DNA of 64,000 nt, taken from positions 682,001 to 746,000 of the forward strand of contig JASXTE010000015.1 of NCBI GenBank assembly GCA_030280995.1. Direction: 5' to 3'. The notes beneath the pieces were generated by a model. That model searched no databases, was not told the origin of the DNA, and saw nothing but the letters and a program-made list of their open reading frames with translations. A program made the translations under genes and the position numbers. Of the stretch, positions 59,070 through 64,000 are shown piece after piece (the stretch's first letter is position 1; every line of letters starts with the position of its first letter). The stretch is from Hemileia vastatrix (Eukaryota; Basidiomycota; Pucciniomycetes; Pucciniales; Zaghouaniaceae).

Positions 59070-59580
59070 TACGGCAGTCCATCAAGACTCTAAACTGAAA
59101 AAGCTATGGTATCAAGTCAGTCCATCAAGACTTTAAACTGAAATCTGGTTTCTGTTAGTCCTCCAAGACTTTAAACTGGCTGGTTTCAAGATTTTATCAA
59201 GATAGTCCATCAAGACTTTAAACTGAACACTGTGTTAGTCCCCCAAGACTTTAAACTGAGGGTTGTAAGTCCCCCAAGACTATAAACTGAGGAAAAAGTT
59301 TTTGTTGTTGGAGTTGGTTTTGAAAGATTGGTGGAGGGTATCCACAGGGGGAGCCTCCAAATTTAGCAAAGGAAAATTTGGGGGTAATTGATTGGCTGGC
59401 TGCTCTATTTACAATTACCCCAGAATGTTAGTTTTTTCTTTGTGTCTTAATGTGGTTATCTCTGGTTCTGGGTTTATGATTTAGGTTTTTGAGTCCCCCA
59501 AGACTTTCAACTGAGGGTTTTTGAGTCCCCCAAGACTATAAAATGAGGATGGTCCCCCAAGACTTAAAACTGAGGGTTGT
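59070..59580. repeat. Minisatellite with AAGACTTTAAACTGA units, split by a 95-bp repeat
   Basis: About eleven units of a motif near TCCNYCAAGACTTTAAACTGA, spaced irregularly at 59080-59290 and 59490-59575. Between them sits the third copy of the GGGGTAAYTGA repeat (59335-59430). Single related units also occur at 56415 and 56670. Confidence 0.75.
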
Positions 59581-59634
59581 TTTGTGGTTACATCCTATAG
59601 AGGGTGTGGTCAATTTTTCTTTTCTGAATCAAAC

Positions 59635-60275
59635 TCAAGTACTAGTGGAATTACAGAGGGAATAAAGAGATGAAATGAAGTGTTCAGAATTAGCCTTGAA
59701 CTGGTGAATGAGGTGTCTTCTGTTCTCAATGTCCTGTGGATCTCTAGCAGGAGTGGATTGGAAGTAGTGAAGCAGAAGTTGTTTCTGTTGAGATGTGTGT
59801 TGTTGGAACTTGGCCTTGATAGTGGGAAAGTGCTTTGGTGTTGGTGGTGCAATGGATCCTACATTGTTATCATCACTATCAGAAGAAGGAGGAACTGAGA
59901 AGTTATCAGTTTTAAAGTTGAAGGAAGAAATGAATGTTCTTTACCATCAGATGGACCAGGGATGGGGGAAATAAATTTTTTATGGGTTGTGGCACTCTTC
60001 TGAGAAGGGTGAAGCTTTTTAATTAATCTGGGTATCAGGATGGATGGCTTAGATCTTTTGGTGCTGACAGAAGAAGAACCAGGTTGAGGTGGAGGTGAAT
60101 CTGTTGTGGAAGAAAGTGAACCAGGTCTGTGGCAGGTCTTCTTTCTGGATTGGCAGACATGGCACAACGTTCGGTATGGATGGAAAGGTGGTGTCATGGC
60201 GCAGATTAAATTATTGTCAATGCAGTATTGGCAGGGGCCCATTTCAGAGGCAGATTTGGGAAGAAGGTTAAACAT
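59635..60275 (-). CDS. Antisense gene 1 of family A: Zn2Cys6-like cysteine-module protein
   Basis: Start ATG 60275 (MFNLLPKSASEMGPC). Exons 60275-59945 and 59894-59635 are joined by a 50-nt GT-AG intron in frame, giving 196 aa with no internal stop. Residues about 15-51 form CX2CX6C-X12-CX2CX6C (CQYCIDNNLIC, then CHVCQSRKKTC), the spacing of fungal Zn(II)2Cys6 clusters, but the basic residues are in the second half, unlike Gal4. A Ser/Pro-rich linker, KRSKPSILIPRLIKKLHP, and an acidic then Gln-rich helix follow. It lies on the strand opposite gag-pol, just inside the 3' LTR, which could supply an antisense promoter. Role unknown; DNA or RNA binding is inferred. Confidence 0.7.
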
Positions 60276-60323
60276 GGTGGTTGGATGAAGAAAGAATGCG
60301 GAAATTCTCAATTTGAGGGAGGA

Positions 60324-61415
60324 TGTGGTCTTCCAAAATTGGCAGGGGCCTTTGTTGTGTGATTTGGCGCTGTTTGTGCATGTCTTAATTGACATCTGTT
60401 AAGGAATCGGGTATTTTTCTGGTTTTATTCCGTGGATATTGGGTCTGCAGGTATGTGGGTACTATCATTGGATAGCCCTGGTTTTTCTCTATATTTTATG
60501 TCTTGTAGACATTTTTCATATTCTGAGTTTTAAGGGGTCACTTCCTCATTTTTCATTTATAAAAGAGTGCTGTTTAATTTTGTTTTTTGTGTTTTACGTG
60601 CTAACCTTAAGTCTTAGGGTTAAGTGCTTAGTACCATTGGATAGAGCTAATTTTTCTCTATATTTCATGTCTCAATGTTGTTATAGTGAAATTCCGTGTT
60701 TTAAAGGTTTTAGTAGTTGTAGCTAATTTTTCTAAGTAGATTAGTGGTTTTTGTTGGTTTCTGGCTTCAGGGAGGCCGGGCCGCTTCAGGAGGCATCTCC
60801 GACTTTGGGCGGCCTGCCCGCCTCTGTTTTAGGAGGTTGGGGAGCGCTCCAGGAGGGTTTTTTATGCAATTTGGCGGGTACAGGTGCCAGATTGGTGGGT
60901 GCGCATGGGCTCTTAGTTAGTGGTCTGTGTGTACATAGTGAATAAGACAGTTTGGGGCAACCTTAATCATCATACAACCATCCGGAGGTGATCTCATTGT
61001 TCCTCACTCAGTTTTCACTGTTTTCTGGCCACAATTGGCTGTGTTTGTTGCAAGTAAGTTCTTCATTTAACTTAACTTTGGCAACTGTTTTCTCTGTTAT
61101 AGTTTTGCAAGCTATAGCAAGTATTATTGCTGTCTCTGGTGTGGATTTGCAGCCAACATCAAGTATATTTGCTGTCTCTGGTGTGGACTTTGTTCTTCAT
61201 TTCAGTTCTTTGGTCTGGTAGTCTATCTGGTGACTACTTTCTTGGCTCATCAAGCAGTCAAGTGTGTTGAAAAGAAGCTTTAGCAAAACAGGAACCAACT
61301 TACTTTAGCAAGTAAATCTCACTCTATTTTTCTAAAGGGACAGGGGATTTTCTCTCTGGTTTTTCTCCAACTCCCTTGGTCAAGGCCTATAGCTAATACT
61401 ATAGGATTGTCTACA
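60324..61415 (+). repeat. 3' LTR of the family A element
   Basis: Starts TGTGGTCTTCC and ends GGATTGTCTACA. Its left edge lies 49 bp beyond the antisense gene 1 start codon. Confidence 0.9.
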
Positions 61416-62479
61416 CCGGTATACCACCTAGTGCTGAGGAGTTTGTGGAAGAATTTTCTGGAAGAGTGTGTTATGTTTGGGTGATATTATGGGGGGACAT
61501 TATGAGAGAGAATTACATCCTGATTCTAGGCCTCTCACTACTTTTGATACTCCACTTGGATGAATAAAATTATGAATATTACCTCAAGTTGCAAAAAATT
61601 CTGTTGCTGTTTATCAAGTTCAGATGGCTTGGATTCTTCAAGATTAAATTCCTCAATATGCTGGTATATTTATTGATGATGGAAGAATAAATGGATCTTC
61701 AACAGATTATGATAATGAAGTGCTGAAGGAGAATCTGGGAGTATCCTGTTGTTCTAAAGTAAATTTTGTTTAGGATTGAAGAAGCTGATGTGATTATATC
61801 TGTATAAAAGTTTTCTTGTTGTGTTCCAGCTTTGCAGATTCTAGGTCATGCGGTATGTAAAGAGAGTAGGATTCTGTCAAAGAAGAAAGTTAATAAAATT
61901 TAGTCCTGGCCAAGACCCAAGAATAAGACCAATGGCAGAGGGATTTTAGGCATATGTGTTTATTTCAGAATGTTTATCAAGGACTTTACTTCATTGGAGG
62001 CTCCCTTGAGAAGGTTGACAAGAAAGCATGCAGACTGGGAGTAGAATGAAGAGTGTGAAAGAGAATTTGAAAAGTTGAAGAAGGTTTTTGGAGAATATAT
62101 TGTTCTTCATAAGTTGTATTATTGAAAAGATGCAGGCAGGATTGATTTAGCAGTTGATTCAAGACACATTGCTGCTGGGGCAGTCTTATCCCAAATGAAT
62201 AAAGTTGGTTATATTAAACCAGTCAGGTATGAATCTGTGATTCTTACTGAGGTGGAATCAAGATATTCTAAAAACAAAATTGGAACTCTGTGAAGAGAGA
62301 AAAATTATAAAGAAAATTCAAAATATTTCATGGATTCGAAAATTTCAAACTTCAAGTAGATTCAAAATCTTAAATTTAAATGATTAATTCCCTAAGTTTA
62401 CCAAATGCACCCATGACCAGATGGGTAGAGTTTATTCAAAAATTTTCTTTTTATTCAGTTCATAATCCTGGAAAAATGT
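61416..62479 (+). pseudogene. Decayed Gypsy family B, right part (RT, RNase H)
   Basis: Continues the RT cut at 48228: IPPSAEEFVEEFSGRVCY, HPDSRPLTTFDTPL, IFIDDGRINGSS and RNase H (AVDSRHIAAGAVLSQ). It is riddled with stops and frameshifts. It ends at NPGKM (62470), where a solo family A LTR is inserted. Confidence 0.75.
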
Positions 62480-63561
62480 TGTAAACAATCCTATAGTACT
62501 AGCTATAGGCCTTGACCAAGGGAGTTGGAGTAAAACTGGAGAGAAAAACCCCTGTCCCTTTGAGAAAATACCAGGTGAGATTTATTTGCTACATAAAATT
62601 AGGGACTGTTACTATACCCCTTCCAAAACACTTCTTGACTGCTTACCAAGTTAAGACACTAGCCAATAGCAGACCACTGAGAACCACAAAACCAGAAACC
62701 AGAAATTCAGAAAGATCCACACCAGAAAAACAAAACACTGTGCACTTGTTGCACAGAAAACAGCAATAATACTTGATGCAGGTTGCAAAGCTACACCAGA
62801 GAAACCAGTTAACAAAGTTGAGTTAAATTAAAAACTAACCTTGCAACAAACACAGCCAATCGTGGCCAAAAAACAGTGAAAACTGAGTGAGAACAATGAT
62901 ATCACCTCTGGATGGTTTTATGATAATTAAAGTTTCCCCAAACTGTCTTATTCAGTATGTACACACATACCACCATCTAAAAAATCCATGCACAGCAATT
63001 AATTTGGCGCTTTTGGCAGCCAAATTGAATAAAAAACCTCTAGAAGTGTTCCCCAGCCTTCTATAACTGAGGTGGGTGGCCCACCTAGAAGCGGCCAGAC
63101 CTCCCTGAAGCCAGAAAACCACTTATAACCTCCAACAAAGCCCAAAATACTTAGAAAAATCCACCATGACTAATAAAACCCTTAAAACACAAAATTAAGC
63201 TATGAAAAAATTGTGAAATAAAATATAGAGGCAAATTAGCTCTAATTAATGGTACTAAGCACTTAACCCTAAGACTTAAGGTTAGCATGTAAAACATGAA
63301 AAGCAAAATTAAACAGCTATCTTTTAGAAATGAAAAATGAGCAAATGACCCCTTAAAACTTAGAATATGAAAAATGTCATCAAGACATGAAATATAGAGG
63401 AAACTGGGGCTATCCAATGGTAGTACCCACATACCCATAGTCCTAATATTCAATGAATAAAACTAGAAAAACACCCAATTATTCAACCAATTTCAATAAA
63501 GACATACTAAAAAAGCACGAAACAGCCCAACAAAGGCCTCTGCCAATGTTGGAAAACCACT
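62480..63561 (-). repeat. Solo family A LTR, reverse orientation
   Basis: Starts TGTAAACAATCC on the plus strand and ends near GGAAAACCAC; it aligns with the reverse of the other family A LTRs over its full length. No internal sequence remains, so it arose by LTR-LTR recombination or a truncated insertion. The family B frame resumes right after it. Confidence 0.85.
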
Positions 63562-64000
63562 AGGCTCACTATGCCAGATGGATTGTCCATATGACCACCA
63601 ACAGAAGAGGATTCTGACTCAGAAGAAATCAATGAAGATATATCTGTTATCTAGGCCAGCACAAAAGGTGCTGAAAATTTTCCTAACCTTCCTTATGAGG
63701 TTAAACTGGTACACTCAATATGTATAAATAATGATAATGTCAACCTCCTCCATGAGGATAAACTGGCTAGTTGTATAAATGTGGAAAATGGTGTACTTTG
63801 GGAGTTTGAAAATTTTGTAGATAAGTTTGGTAAAAAAGAGGTTTTTAGAAGATGTGGTGTATTAGGATGAGGATGGTGAAATTGTGTGGGATAGTAGTAA
63901 ATTTTTGAATGGTGTATATGTTGAATTATTAGATAATTCGGTTAATGAGAGGTTGGGAGAATGTAAAAACTTGGTTAAAAGGAGGTTGGATAAAGAAGAA
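63562..64000 (+). pseudogene. Decayed Gypsy family B, acidic linker before integrase
   Basis: Resumes with TMPDGLS-like sequence and the acidic linker seen in family A pol at 54540 (GTKGAEDFSDLPQ). It contains stops and runs off the window end. Confidence 0.7.

Larger units (their letters stand above)
48229..61415 (+). mobile_element. Full-length Ty3/Gypsy family A element (13.2 kb)
   Basis: Two LTRs of about 1.09 kb bracket primer site, gag-protease, a linker ORF, pol with RT, RNase H and integrase, and a 4.2-kb 3' region with two antisense genes. It interrupts the reverse transcriptase of family B: the protein match stops at KKDAG before 48229 and resumes at PPSAEEFVE after 61415. Flanking CTGG (48225-48228) and CCGG (61416-61419) suit a 4-bp target duplication with one change. 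The LTRs differ only by scattered bases, so insertion is fairly recent, yet gag-pro and pol carry stops. Confidence 0.9.

Noticed and set aside
1..64000. tRNA, rRNA genes or CRISPR arrays
   Set aside because: No cloverleaf, rRNA motif or regular spacer-repeat array was seen; the repeats present are mini- and microsatellites.

Overview
The window is AT-rich, intron-containing eukaryotic DNA and nearly all of it is transposable elements. Short introns (about 50-130 nt, GT-AG) interrupt most genes. The families present (Tnp2/Plavaka-like transposase, PIF/Harbinger elements, a Tet-like 2OG-Fe(II) dioxygenase, fungal Ty3/Gypsy elements, and a secreted glycoprotein of a basidiomycete type) point to a basidiomycete, most likely a rust fungus (Pucciniales) with a TE-inflated genome. 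The species call is inference. Only one gene looks like an ordinary host gene: a spliced, probably GPI-anchored secreted glycoprotein at 34.7-36.3 kb.

Layout. 1-9.0 kb: right part of a CACTA/Plavaka-type DNA transposon with three spliced genes: Tnp2-like transposase (-), an uncharacterised 350-aa protein (+), and a Rad5/Rad16-like SNF2 ATPase (-). It is inserted in the protease region of a reverse-oriented Gypsy element (family A, 9.0-13.8 kb), whose LTR itself contains a second LTR. 14.3-18.5 kb: 5'-truncated, stop-riddled Gypsy family C (copy C1). 18.55-27.45 kb: Harbinger element 1 with matching terminal repeats and an ATT target duplication. 29.9-33.9 kb: a second family C fragment (C2), truncated 3'. 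34.7-36.3 kb: the host gene. 38.39-44.87 kb: Harbinger element 2. 44.9-48.2 kb: a partial extra copy of element 2, three MITEs and the left half of a decayed Gypsy (family B). 48.23-61.42 kb: a full-length 13.2-kb family A Gypsy inserted inside family B reverse transcriptase. 61.4-64.0 kb: the right half of family B, interrupted by a solo family A LTR.

The most interesting content is the cargo. The two Harbinger elements have diverged termini but the same three-gene plan: DDE transposase (+), Tet-like dioxygenase (+), SANT/Myb-like DNA-binding protein (-). They also share a strongly conserved non-coding block after the dioxygenase and a large inverted repeat inside its apparent 5' intron. The dioxygenase of element 2 keeps the HxD...H iron ligands; that of element 1 has lost two of the three. 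The Plavaka-type element carries a chromatin-remodeller-like ATPase. The full-length Gypsy element carries two spliced antisense genes with a CX2CX6C-CX2CX6C cysteine module between integrase and the 3' LTR. So three unrelated transposon classes in one window carry genes that look able to modify or regulate chromatin or DNA.
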